NCBI GenBank assembly: GCA_964441285.1
Contig: CAYTUK010000015.1
Location: forward strand, 1 to 50,705
Direction: 5' to 3'
DNA: 50,705 nucleotides
DNA from: S010-25 sp964441285
GTDB lineage: Bacteria; Pseudomonadota; Gammaproteobacteria; SZUA-229
The notes under the pieces are model-generated. The model was not told the DNA's origin, ran no database searches, and was given only the letters and a program-made list of their open reading frames with translations. Shown piece after piece: positions 32,701-41,389 of the stretch (its first letter is position 1; every line of letters begins with the position of its first letter). The translations under genes were made by a program, and so were the position numbers.

Positions 32701-35700
32701 ATGATGAATAAAAATCACTTGCTGGAAATCCTCTCACAGGTGCCACAGGATTTGCATAATACGGTGCTCAATTACTGGGCAGACTGGCAGCTCGCCTGTA
32801 AAAAAAGTTTATTGCATACTCAGGTTGATCTGGATATTGCTCAGCTGGGAAAAATCTGGGCATGCAGCGATTTTGCTGCACAGATCTGCATTCGGCACCC
32901 GGATACCCTGTTGCTGCTGCTTCGGGATGGTATTGAGTCGAATCGTTCCCTGACTGATTACCGGAAAATAGTAGCGGCCGTGTTGGCATCGGCAACACTG
33001 AAGCGAACCGCTCAAGTTGATGATGAAGTTATGCAGGCATTACGGCAATTGCGCCAGCGGGAAATGCTGCGCATAAGCTGGCGTGATTTAAGTCAGTGTA
33101 CGGATCCGGCGCAAATTTTATACGAACTCAGTGATCTGGCTGAAGCGGTAGTAACGCAGACATTACGCTTTATTGAAATGGAAAGCGCTAAAATTTTTGG
33201 TCAACCACAGGACAGCAAGGGCCGGTTGCAAGCTTTACTGGTACTGGCAATGGGTAAAATGGGTGGACGTGAATTAAACTTTTCATCCGACATTGACCTG
33301 ATCTTTGCTTATGTTGAAGAAGGTGAAACGCCGGGGCCACGCCGTACTTCACACCATGAATACTTTTTGTGGGTAGCAAAAAGACTGATTCGCTACCTTA
33401 ACGAAATAACCAAAGACGGATTCGTTTACCGTGTGGATACACGCTTACGACCGAATGGTGCGAGTGGACCGTTAGTCATAAGCTTTGCCGGGATGGAGCA
33501 GTATTATCAGTTACAGGGGCGTAACTGGGAGCGTTATGCACTGATTAAAGCTCGTATCATTAGTGGTGACAGTGAGCACAGACAAGCCCTGCAGACCCTG
33601 TTAACGCCTTTTGTTTTTCGCCGTTATCTGGATTACGGTGCGTTTGAGTCCATTCGTGAAATGAAAGCCATGATTGTGGCACAGGTAAAACGCAAAGGGA
33701 TGCAAACTAATATCAAGCTGGGTCAGGGTGGTATTCGGGAAATTGAATTTATCGGCCAGACTTTTCAACTACTCCGTGGTGGCCGCGAGCCTGAATTACG
33801 GGTTCGCAGTATTGTTGCAGTGCTGAGTTTGTTGACTGAAAAAAAATATCTGAGTCAGGCAGAAAGTATGCGTCTGATAGATGCCTACTGGTTTTTGCGT
33901 CGACTGGAAAACCGATTGCAGATGCAGCGCGACCAGCAAACGCATTCACTTCCTGATGATGCACTGGCACAGTCACGATTATGCCTGGCGATGGATATGG
34001 CTGACTGGACGCGTCTGTTGCAGCAACTGGATTATCAACGGAATTTTGTTGCACAGATATTTACCCAGCTCATTGCACCTGCTGATGTGATTGCGGATGT
34101 AAATGTTGAAACGAATATTGAAAATGCAGCCAGTACGTTGGTTCAGGCAACCGATGAGACGGCGGTATTATCAATATTCTGGGAGGAGCCGGAGAATACT
34201 GAACCTGTTTCCGACTGGTTGTCGCAGGCGGGTTATAAAGATGCTGAGTGCATCGTTAAACAGCTATTGCAGTTTCAGCAATCTGCCCGTGTTAAACGCA
34301 TGAGTGCGGATAGCCAACGGCATTTGATTCTGCTTTTGTCGGCACTACTGAAAGACGCTGCGGCTTATCAAAATGCTGAAAAACCCTTCGGTCGCGTACT
34401 CAATATATTGAACTCAATCGCCGGGCGCGCCGTTTATATCAGTATCTTGAATGAATACCCGAAACTGCGCACTCAGTTATTAAAATTGTGTGCGGCGGGT
34501 GACTGGTTTGCAGAGACAATTGCACAGTTTCCACTGTTGCTCGACAGTCTGCTCAATGTGGATGAGTTGCTTATGCTGGAACCGGATATTGACGCACAAC
34601 TTCAACATCAGTTAAAACAGATTGGTCAGGAGCATACGGCCAACCTGCTGGAAGAACAGATGGAACGGTTACGTCAGTTTAAGCGTCAGCGGGTTTTTAA
34701 GCTGGCAATGCTGGATGTATTTTATGCCTTGCCGGTTGAAACGGTGGCCGATGAGTTAACCGCGACTGCCGATGCGATTTTAAAACAGATTTTACAGCAG
34801 GCGTGGCAGGCAATGGTAGCACGCTATGGCGAGCCAGAATGTATCGAAAATGGACAGCGTTACAGACCCGTGTTGTCGATTATTGGTTACGGTAAACTGG
34901 GTGGTTATGAACTGGGTTATGGCTCTGATGTGGATATTATTTTTCTGCATGACAGTCGTGGTGAAGAGCAGCACACCAGCGGGTCTAAAAGTATTGATAA
35001 TTCGAGTTTTTTTATCCGGGTGGCGCAGCGTCTTATCCATATGTTACACATGCAGACTTATTCTGGTCTGTTATATGAGGTTGATACACGTCTGCGACCG
35101 GATGGTCAGGGGGGTTTAATGGTGAGCAGTTTGCAGGCTTTTGACCGTTATCAGCATGAAAAAGCCTGGATCTGGGAACATCAGGCATTAATTCGTGCCC
35201 GTTTCATTAGCGGAAATGCCCACGTTGAGCAAGAATTTGATAGAATTCGACGTTCGGTTTTATTGCAGTCACGAAAGCCGGCAGATGTTTTGTTTGATGT
35301 TGTCAAAATGCGTGAAAAAATGCGTACCCATCTGGCAAATAAAAGTCAGGTGTTTGATATTAAACAGGATGCGGGTGGGCTGATTGATATAGAGTTTATG
35401 ACACAGGCAGGGGTTCTGGTTCTTGCGCAGCAGCATAGCGACTGCATTAAACACACAGGAACGCTGGCGCTAATAAAGGAATTAGCACACGCTGGCTGGT
35501 ATTTGCCACAGGAAGCCGTGATGCTGAGCGCTGCGTACCGCTATTTTCGTAAATTGAAAAACCGACAAAGCCTGAAGTGTGAGATAAATGACAGCGAGGT
35601 GCCAGTGTATCGCGAGAAAGTAATAAGCCTCTGGCAACGGTTAATACCCGACGTAGACAGGCCAGTTAAAGGCAAACCAGCTAAAGGCGGGCTGGTTGTA

Positions 35701-35727
35701 GAAAAACCAGCCGTAGAAAAAAGTTGA
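32701..35727 (+). CDS. glnE: Bifunctional glutamine synthetase adenylyltransferase/deadenylylase
   Basis: A 1008-residue GlnE that adds or removes AMP on glutamine synthetase in response to PII and glutamine. Two nucleotidyltransferase domains are present. The N-terminal deadenylylase has GKMGGRELNFSSDIDLIFAY (about 180-200). The C-terminal adenylylase has GYGKLGGYELGYGSDVDIIF (about 725-745). A GlnD-PII-type linker helical bundle lies between. The C-terminus carries a short Val/Lys/Pro tail with repeats (KPAKGG, VEKPAVEKS). No ribosome-binding site is visible before ATG 32701; repeat copy 6 occupies that place. In-frame ATG 32704 is an equal alternative. Confidence 0.96.
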   Translation: MMNKNHLLEILSQVPQDLHNTVLNYWADWQLACKKSLLHTQVDLDIAQLGKIWACSDFAAQICIRHPDTLLLLLRDGIESNRSLTDYRKIVAAVLASATLKRTAQVDDEVMQALRQLRQREMLRISWRDLSQCTDPAQILYELSDLAEAVVTQTLRFIEMESAKIFGQPQDSKGRLQALLVLAMGKMGGRELNFSSDIDLIFAYVEEGETPGPRRTSHHEYFLWVAKRLIRYLNEITKDGFVYRVDTRLRPNGASGPLVISFAGMEQYYQLQGRNWERYALIKARIISGDSEHRQALQTLLTPFVFRRYLDYGAFESIREMKAMIVAQVKRKGMQTNIKLGQGGIREIEFIGQTFQLLRGGREPELRVRSIVAVLSLLTEKKYLSQAESMRLIDAYWFLRRLENRLQMQRDQQTHSLPDDALAQSRLCLAMDMADWTRLLQQLDYQRNFVAQIFTQLIAPADVIADVNVETNIENAASTLVQATDETAVLSIFWEEPENTEPVSDWLSQAGYKDAECIVKQLLQFQQSARVKRMSADSQRHLILLLSALLKDAAAYQNAEKPFGRVLNILNSIAGRAVYISILNEYPKLRTQLLKLCAAGDWFAETIAQFPLLLDSLLNVDELLMLEPDIDAQLQHQLKQIGQEHTANLLEEQMERLRQFKRQRVFKLAMLDVFYALPVETVADELTATADAILKQILQQAWQAMVARYGEPECIENGQRYRPVLSIIGYGKLGGYELGYGSDVDIIFLHDSRGEEQHTSGSKSIDNSSFFIRVAQRLIHMLHMQTYSGLLYEVDTRLRPDGQGGLMVSSLQAFDRYQHEKAWIWEHQALIRARFISGNAHVEQEFDRIRRSVLLQSRKPADVLFDVVKMREKMRTHLANKSQVFDIKQDAGGLIDIEFMTQAGVLVLAQQHSDCIKHTGTLALIKELAHAGWYLPQEAVMLSAAYRYFRKLKNRQSLKCEINDSEVPVYREKVISLWQRLIPDVDRPVKGKPAKGGLVVEKPAVEKS

Positions 35728-35763
35728 TTTTTATTTGTTTTAAATATATTGCAGGAGATAACT

Positions 35764-36696
35764 ATGCAAACCATGGCCGATCGTGACGGTGTTATCTGGT
35801 TTGACGGTGAGCTGGTTCCGTGGCGTGAAGCGAAGGTCCATGTTTTAACGCACACCTTACATTATGGTATGGGTGTATTCGAAGGTGTGCGCGCCTATAA
35901 GGCAAAACAGGGAACCTCAATTTTTAGATTACAGGCACATACTGATCGTCTGTTTGATTCTGCACATATCATGCAGATGAAAATTCCTTTTGACAAAGCA
36001 GTGATTAACGAAGCGCAGCATCAGGCAGTGCGGGAGAATAATCTTGAGTCAGCCTATATTCGCCCCATGTGTTTCTACGGTTCGGAGGGTATGGGCATTC
36101 GGGCGGATAACCTGCGTGTGCATGTGATGGTTGCTGCCTGGGAATGGGGCGCGTACCTTGGGCAGGAAGCGCTGGAAAAAGGCATTCGAATTCGCACCTC
36201 ATCGTATACCCGTCACCATGTCAACATCAGTATGTGTAAGGCGAAAGCCAACGGGCATTATATTAACTCCATGCTGGCCTTGCAGGAAGCCGTTACGGAT
36301 GGTTATGATGAATCCATGTTGCTGGATAACGAAGGTTATGTCGCTGAAGGTTCGGGTGAAAATATTTTTCTGGTAAAAAACAATATTATTTATACCCCGG
36401 ATTTAACCTCGGCATTAAATGGTATAACCCGTGATACTTTGTTTGCCCTGGCAGATAAAGCCGGTTATGAAGTGCGTGAAAAACGCATTACCCGCGATGA
36501 AGTTTACATTGCCGATGAAGCCTTTTTTACCGGTACAGCGGCAGAAGTAACACCGATTCGTGAAGTGGATAACCGTGCAATTGGCAGCGGTGGTCGCGGC
36601 CCCGTAACGGAGACATTGCAGACCATGTATTTTGATCTGGTTCATGGCCGTCTGGATCTCGATTCCGACTGGTTAACGCTGGTCAAATTAACTTAA
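35764..36696 (+). CDS. ilvE: Branched-chain amino acid aminotransferase
   Basis: A 310-residue class IV PLP aminotransferase: last step of Ile, Val and Leu synthesis. Start at ATG 35764 is set by AGGAG eight bases upstream; an in-frame TTG at 35749 precedes that site. The PLP lysine is in CKAKANGHYINSMLALQEA; DGVIWFDGELVPW, HTLHYGMGVFEGVRAY, GSGENIFLVKN and TGTAAEVTPIRE are family blocks. It follows glnE by 36 bases and is probably cotranscribed with it and the zinc-finger gene. Confidence 0.97.
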   Translation: MQTMADRDGVIWFDGELVPWREAKVHVLTHTLHYGMGVFEGVRAYKAKQGTSIFRLQAHTDRLFDSAHIMQMKIPFDKAVINEAQHQAVRENNLESAYIRPMCFYGSEGMGIRADNLRVHVMVAAWEWGAYLGQEALEKGIRIRTSSYTRHHVNISMCKAKANGHYINSMLALQEAVTDGYDESMLLDNEGYVAEGSGENIFLVKNNIIYTPDLTSALNGITRDTLFALADKAGYEVREKRITRDEVYIADEAFFTGTAAEVTPIREVDNRAIGSGGRGPVTETLQTMYFDLVHGRLDLDSDWLTLVKLT

Positions 36697-36708
36697 CTGG
36701 AGTAAATA

Positions 36709-36918
36709 ATGCCTAATCCCCATACTGCTGAACAGGAAGATCTGGATACACCGAACGATTCAATGTTGTACGAAGTATCGCGTGATGTTCTACCGCTGCA
36801 TTGTCCGTTACCAGGGTCAAGTTTGTGGAACTCGCACCCAATGGTTTATCTACCAATTGAAGCAACAGGTGTGGCAAAATGCCCCTACTGTGGTTGTGAA
36901 TACCGTCTGGTTGATTAA
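36709..36918 (+). CDS. CHCC-type zinc-finger protein
   Basis: A 69-residue protein of the zf-CHCC family. The zinc motif is LHCPLPGSSLWNSHPMVYLPIE followed by CPYCGCEYRL, giving C-H-C-C ligands. Homologous to the C-terminal part of the mitochondrial complex I subunit NDUFS6; the bacterial function is unknown. The start has TGGAG eight bases upstream, and it follows ilvE by 12 bases, so it is in the same transcript. Confidence 0.9.
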   Translation: MPNPHTAEQEDLDTPNDSMLYEVSRDVLPLHCPLPGSSLWNSHPMVYLPIEATGVAKCPYCGCEYRLVD

Positions 36919-36958
36919 GCCTGAGTGACTGAATTAGAGTGACCGGATTAGATTAAAA

Positions 36959-38389
36959 ATGACAATGCATTTGCCTGCTTTTAATAATGCCCGCGTACTG
37001 GTTGTTGGCGACTTAATGCTGGATCGATACTGGCATGGCCCAACGGAGAGAATTTCACCCGAAGCACCGGTGCCAGTAGTGCATGTTCAAAAAAATGAAG
37101 AGCGTGCTGGTGGTGCCTGTAATGTTGCATTAAATATTGCCACGTTGGGTGCACAGTGTACGGTGCTGGGATTATGTGGTGATGATGAAGCTGCGCACAT
37201 ACTGGAAGCGCTACTGCAACAGTCGAAAGTAAAAACCCAGTTTGTGCGTATGCCGGAAAATGCCACCGTTACCAAACTGCGCGTAATGAGCCGTTCGCAG
37301 CAACTCATGCGGCTGGATTTTGAAGATGGTTTTATCGGTAGCGATCTGTCTGTGCTGGAAACAAAATTTGCTGAAATACTCTCTCGGTTTAATATTGTCG
37401 TGTGTTCGGATTATGGCAAAGGCAGCTTGCGTCAGGTGGATAAGTTGATTGCACTGTGTCGGCAGCAATCCATTCCGGTATTGGTCGATCCAAAAGGTAC
37501 CGATTTTGAGCCTTATGCAGGTGCCAGTCTGATTACCCCGAATCTGGCTGAATTTGAAGCCGTGGTTGGTCGCTGTGAAACGGTGACAGAGCTGGTTTCG
37601 CGTGCAGACGATCTGGCGCAGAAATTTAATTTCGAAGCTTTACTGGTGACGCGAAGTGAGCACGGTATGAGTCTGATGCAGCAAGGGTATGATGCGGTAC
37701 ACCTGCCCACACAGGCGCGTGAAGTGTTTGATGTTACCGGTGCGGGGGATACCGTTATTTCGACACTGGCCGCTGCACTGGGTGCGGATGTGTCGCTGGA
37801 ACGCGCCATGTGGCTGTCGAATCTGGCGGCTGGCATTGTGGTGGGTAAATCGGGCACGGCCAGTGTCAGTGTGAAAGAACTGGAAGGGGTGATACGGCAA
37901 AATGCAGTCAGCACCGAACATGGCATACTGGATGAAGCCGAACTACATTCGGTGCTGGATACGAGCCGTTCGCGTGGTGAATCCATTGTAATGACCAACG
38001 GCTGCTTTGATATTCTGCATGCCGGTCATGTGACTTATCTGGAGCAGGCGGCCGCACTGGGTGACCGCTTACTGGTTGCAGTTAATATTGATGAGACCGT
38101 CAAACGGCTTAAAGGTAAAGACCGGCCGGTCAATAAAGTCGAACACCGCATGCGTATGCTGGCTGCGCTACGTTGTGTGGACTGGGTGGTTGCCTTTGAA
38201 GAAGACGAGCCGACCCGGTTAATTTGTGATATTTCACCGGATATACTGGTCAAAGGCGGTGATAACGATGTCGATAAAATCCCCGGTGGTGACTGTGTGC
38301 GCGAAGCGGGTGGCCAGGTAATGGTACTGACTTATGTGGATGGTATTTCAACCACTAAAATTATTGAGTCAATTAAACAGAAGCAGTGA
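36959..38389 (+). CDS. hldE: Bifunctional heptose 7-phosphate kinase / heptose 1-phosphate adenylyltransferase
   Basis: A 476-residue fusion enzyme of ADP-heptose synthesis for LPS inner core. The N-terminal ribokinase-like domain (about 1-315) phosphorylates D-glycero-beta-D-manno-heptose 7-phosphate: VLVVGDLMLDRYWHG, ERAGGACNVALN, and the anion hole in DVTGAGDTVI. The C-terminal nucleotidyltransferase domain (about 345-476) has TNGCFDILHAGHVTYLEQA with its HxGH. The substrate is fed to the four GT9 heptosyltransferase-like proteins downstream. Confidence 0.97.
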   Translation: MTMHLPAFNNARVLVVGDLMLDRYWHGPTERISPEAPVPVVHVQKNEERAGGACNVALNIATLGAQCTVLGLCGDDEAAHILEALLQQSKVKTQFVRMPENATVTKLRVMSRSQQLMRLDFEDGFIGSDLSVLETKFAEILSRFNIVVCSDYGKGSLRQVDKLIALCRQQSIPVLVDPKGTDFEPYAGASLITPNLAEFEAVVGRCETVTELVSRADDLAQKFNFEALLVTRSEHGMSLMQQGYDAVHLPTQAREVFDVTGAGDTVISTLAAALGADVSLERAMWLSNLAAGIVVGKSGTASVSVKELEGVIRQNAVSTEHGILDEAELHSVLDTSRSRGESIVMTNGCFDILHAGHVTYLEQAAALGDRLLVAVNIDETVKRLKGKDRPVNKVEHRMRMLAALRCVDWVVAFEEDEPTRLICDISPDILVKGGDNDVDKIPGGDCVREAGGQVMVLTYVDGISTTKIIESIKQKQ

Positions 38390-38447
38390 GTTGACAGCAA
38401 GCGAGGGTTGGGTTTCTACGCAGAACATGAAGCGTAAAAAACCCGGA

Positions 38448-38490
38448 GGTGAGGCTTTAGCCTCGCCAATCCAGGCCTTTTCTTTTTTTG
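38448..38490 (+). terminator. Candidate terminator after hldE
   Basis: A 9-bp stem GGTGAGGCT / AGCCTCGCC with a 2-base loop lies 58 bases after hldE, followed after about ten bases by a T-rich tract. The very small loop and the delayed T run make the call tentative. Confidence 0.4.
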
Positions 38491-38535
38491 TTAGTCGATG
38501 CAGATATAAAACCAGGGCAGCAGGCAGCGGCATAA

Positions 38536-39744
38536 ATGACCAGTGCAAATAGTACGATAACAGATATTAATGTTGATGCATTAATAATCGGGGGAGGTAT
38601 TGCCGGTTTATGGACGCTGGCGCGTTTGCATCAGGCGGGATATAAAGCGGTTTTACTGGAAGCGAATGCACTGGGTAGTGGACAGACACGCTACGCGCAG
38701 GGCATTATTCATGGTGGCACCAAATATGCCCTGACCGGTAAATTGACTGCCTCATCCGCCGCTGTGGCAGACATGCCAGCACGCTGGCGCGCCTGCTATG
38801 CCGGTAAGGGTGAGCTGGATTTAACCCAGGCAGAGTTGCTTTCCGATGCCCATTACCTGTGGTCAACCGGTAGTTTAACCTCACGTCTATCCGGATTTTT
38901 TGCCAGCAAGGTAATGCGCAGTCGTTCCACCGAAGTAAAGAATGTATCCCTGCCTGCTCTGTTTCAGCATAACGCTTTTAAGGGGCAGCTCTATCAACTC
39001 GATGAACCGGTGTTTAATACCTTAAGTGTGATTCGGGCTATTGCAGAACCGTTAAAAAAAACTATTCTGCCCGTTGCTGCAAACAGTTTGCAGCACCGAG
39101 ATCATTCGGTAGTGGTGACAGCGCAAAGCGGGGAAATGTACCACTTTCATTACCAATCTGTATTATTAATGGCCGGTGAAGGCAATGAAGATTTACTTTT
39201 ACGCTTCGCCTGCCGGAAACCTGAAATGCAGCGTCGAGCATTGAAAATGGTGGTGTTACGCGGTGGTTTACACGACCTGGTTTATGCGCATTGTCTTGGT
39301 GCTTCGGTAAATCCGCGCATTACCATCACCTCACATTATGCTGCAGACGGTAATATTGTCTGGTATATGGGAGGGCAACTGGCGGAGGACGGGGTGCATA
39401 AAAATAATGCGGATTTAATTCGTGCTGCGAAAAAAGAGTTGGCCGAACTGATTCCGTGGCTGGATTTAAAACAGCCGCAATGGGGGGTGCTGGAAATTAA
39501 TCGTGCAGAAATTAAAAAAGCCGGCATCACCCGTCCGGACAGTTTTTCAATCGAGCAGCATGGAAACATTATCACTGCCTGGCCAACCAAAATGGCGCTG
39601 GCACCAGCACTGGCCGATGCGCTAATTGAGAAGATTGAGTCACAGCATATCCGTCGCAGTGGCGATATAGAAATACCGCCATGGTCAGCACCAGAGTATG
39701 CCGATTTTCCCTGGAATGATCCTGCTATCTGGGAGCATGAATGA
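38536..39744 (+). CDS. FAD-dependent oxidoreductase (DAO family), unknown substrate
   Basis: A 402-residue flavoprotein with an N-terminal Rossmann FAD motif IIGGGIAGLWTLARL (17-31) and glycine-rich continuation GSGQTRYAQGIIHGGTKYAL, resembling glycerol-3-phosphate dehydrogenase/D-amino-acid oxidase folds. The rest shows no substrate signature that I can name. ATGA overlap with the following aldo/keto reductase shows translational coupling, so the two probably act together. The start has no strong ribosome-binding site. Confidence 0.8.
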   Translation: MTSANSTITDINVDALIIGGGIAGLWTLARLHQAGYKAVLLEANALGSGQTRYAQGIIHGGTKYALTGKLTASSAAVADMPARWRACYAGKGELDLTQAELLSDAHYLWSTGSLTSRLSGFFASKVMRSRSTEVKNVSLPALFQHNAFKGQLYQLDEPVFNTLSVIRAIAEPLKKTILPVAANSLQHRDHSVVVTAQSGEMYHFHYQSVLLMAGEGNEDLLLRFACRKPEMQRRALKMVVLRGGLHDLVYAHCLGASVNPRITITSHYAADGNIVWYMGGQLAEDGVHKNNADLIRAAKKELAELIPWLDLKQPQWGVLEINRAEIKKAGITRPDSFSIEQHGNIITAWPTKMALAPALADALIEKIESQHIRRSGDIEIPPWSAPEYADFPWNDPAIWEHE

Positions 39745-40532
39745 TTAAACGAGCATTAGGTTCAACGGGTATTGAGGTAAGTGTACTCGGCCTGGGCACA
39801 GTCAAAATCGGCCGCAATGAACAGGTCAAATACCCCGGTGGTTTTGACATTCCTGACGATAAAACGGTGCAGGCATTATTCGAGCTGGCGCAATCGGCAG
39901 GCATTAATTTTATTGATACCGCACCGGCCTATGGTAGCAGTGAACAACGCCTGGGTAAGTTACTGCCCAATCGCCACGACTGGGTGATTATGACCAAAGT
40001 CGGTGAGATCTTTGAAAATGGCCATTCGCAGTTCGATTTTACCTACGATTTTACCCTTAATAGTGTGGAACAAAGTCTGCGCCGACTCAGGCGTGACCAG
40101 ATAGACATCGTACTGGTGCATTCAGATGGCAATGATATGTCGATCATTAATAATGAACAGGTATTTGAGGCGCTGGAAACCTTAAAGCAGCGGGATTTGA
40201 TCCGGGCTTATGGCATGTCAACCAAAACCATTGAAGGTGGTCGCTGGGTAGTGGAAAACTGCGACCTGGTCATGGCAACCGCTAATCTGGCATACAGCGA
40301 TGATTTACCGGTACTGGCGCTGGCGCAAAAGCGGAATAAAGGCGTGGTGATTAAAAAAGGCCTGCAAAGTGGCCATGCCGACAGCCAGTCAGGCGGTGGT
40401 GGCATCGAAAAAGCCTTTGCGCATGTGCTTAGTCAGCCCGGTGTCAGTAGTATGATTGTGGGTACGATTAATCCCCAGCATTTACAACATAATATAGAGA
40501 TTGTGAATGCCATTTCCCGGACAGGCTTCTAA
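39741..40532 (+). CDS. Aldo/keto reductase
   Basis: A 263-residue AKR-family NADPH-dependent oxidoreductase. The catalytic tetrad is visible: Asp and Tyr in FIDTAPAYGSSEQRLG, Lys in VIMTKVGE, and His in IDIVLVHSDGND. The C-terminal NADPH-binding segment is MIVGTINPQHLQHNI. It is somewhat shorter than typical AKRs. It is coupled to the FAD oxidoreductase upstream. The substrate is unknown. Confidence 0.88.
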   Translation: MIKRALGSTGIEVSVLGLGTVKIGRNEQVKYPGGFDIPDDKTVQALFELAQSAGINFIDTAPAYGSSEQRLGKLLPNRHDWVIMTKVGEIFENGHSQFDFTYDFTLNSVEQSLRRLRRDQIDIVLVHSDGNDMSIINNEQVFEALETLKQRDLIRAYGMSTKTIEGGRWVVENCDLVMATANLAYSDDLPVLALAQKRNKGVVIKKGLQSGHADSQSGGGGIEKAFAHVLSQPGVSSMIVGTINPQHLQHNIEIVNAISRTGF

Positions 40533-40557
40533 GCCGGATCGTGAGGAAAAATAGATT

Positions 40558-40576
40558 ATTGATAATAATCATTATT
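40558..40576. promoter_or_regulatory. Fur-box-like sequence
   Basis: ATTGATAATAATCATTATT matches the 19-bp Fur consensus at about 14 positions, including the inner ATAATCATTAT. It lies after the aldo/keto reductase and about 130 bases before the antitoxin start. AT-rich DNA can give such matches by chance. Confidence 0.25.
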
Positions 40577-40647
40577 GTTACAATTGTTAAGGGTCAAGTC
40601 ATTTTGGTCAGCGTTCAGGCTCATTTCATATTGGATAAGGCTAGAAT

Positions 40648-40676
40648 TTGACCGGATTGACCTGGTTAGGTATAGT
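40648..40676 (+). promoter_or_regulatory. Sigma-70 promoter of the toxin-antitoxin operon
   Basis: TTGACC and TATAGT with an ideal 17-base spacer; the start would be about 20 bases before the antitoxin ATG. A second TTGACC in the spacer may belong to an operator. Confidence 0.65.
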
Positions 40677-40703
40677 TGGTCATGTTTTATCGAGGTAGCA
40701 ATT

Positions 40704-40934
40704 ATGATCGTAAATATTTCTGAAGCCAAAGCGAATCTCTCAAAGCTGGTAAATATGGCTTACCATGGTGAAAAAGTTGTCATTGCAAAAAATAATCTAC
40801 CGCTTGTTGACCTGGTTGTTCATAAACCCGAAGGCAAACGCAAACTGGGGTTATTATCAGGTAAGTTTGTCATGCCCGATGGGTTTATGGATGAAGATGA
40901 GCGTATCAATAAAACATTTTATGATAATGATTAA
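40704..40934 (+). CDS. Antitoxin, Phd/YefM family
   Basis: A 76-residue antitoxin from ATG 40704 (GAGG nine bases upstream; the in-frame ATG at 40575 lies before the promoter). MIVNISEAKANLSKLVNMAYHGEKVVIAKNN is the Phd/YefM DNA-binding fold. The C-terminal part (LSGKFVMPDGFMDEDERI) is the typical toxin-wrapping tail of the Phd-type partners of PIN toxins. One-base overlap with the toxin gene. It represses its own promoter as a complex in related systems. Confidence 0.88.
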   Translation: MIVNISEAKANLSKLVNMAYHGEKVVIAKNNLPLVDLVVHKPEGKRKLGLLSGKFVMPDGFMDEDERINKTFYDND

Positions 40935-41305
40935 TGAAAATTATTATCGATACACATATCTTTCTCTGGGCGATTTCTGAGCCGGATAAAATTGATGTAT
41001 CGCAACGGACAGAACTAGAGACTGTTGTGAATACCATCTATGTCAGTTCGGTCAGCATTGTTGAACTCATGATTAAATCATCGCTTGGGAAGTTGCAGCT
41101 TAATTTTGATCCCGTTGAAATTGCAGAGAAAAGTGGTTTTGAACTACTTGATTTTAGCGCACAGGATGCCATGCAGTTAAAGGAGATGCCTTTTCATCAT
41201 AAAGACCCGTTTGACCGAATGCTGATTGCGCAAAGTCTTGCCAGAGATATTGCAGTGATGACAAATGATGGAAAGTTTGGTTTATATGACTGTAAGGTAG
41301 TGTAA
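40934..41305 (+). CDS. PIN-domain toxin (VapC-like)
   Basis: A 123-residue PIN-domain ribonuclease. Acidic metal-binding residues are visible: Asp6 in IIIDTHIFLWA, Glu in VSIVELMIKSSLG, and Asp in KDPFDRMLIAQSLARDIAVMTNDGKFG, the usual four-acid set. Proteins of this group cleave RNA when the antitoxin is lost. Overlap with the antitoxin stop confirms the pair. It lies between redox genes and the LPS block, an isolated addiction-type module and possible accessory DNA. Confidence 0.9.
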   Translation: MKIIIDTHIFLWAISEPDKIDVSQRTELETVVNTIYVSSVSIVELMIKSSLGKLQLNFDPVEIAEKSGFELLDFSAQDAMQLKEMPFHHKDPFDRMLIAQSLARDIAVMTNDGKFGLYDCKVV

Positions 41306-41389
41306 GGCCTGCATGGGCATAGTGTTGCAGGCAAACTGTATACATGAGTATTAAAAAGTTAACCTGACCAATAACGGCTCAAATAAATA

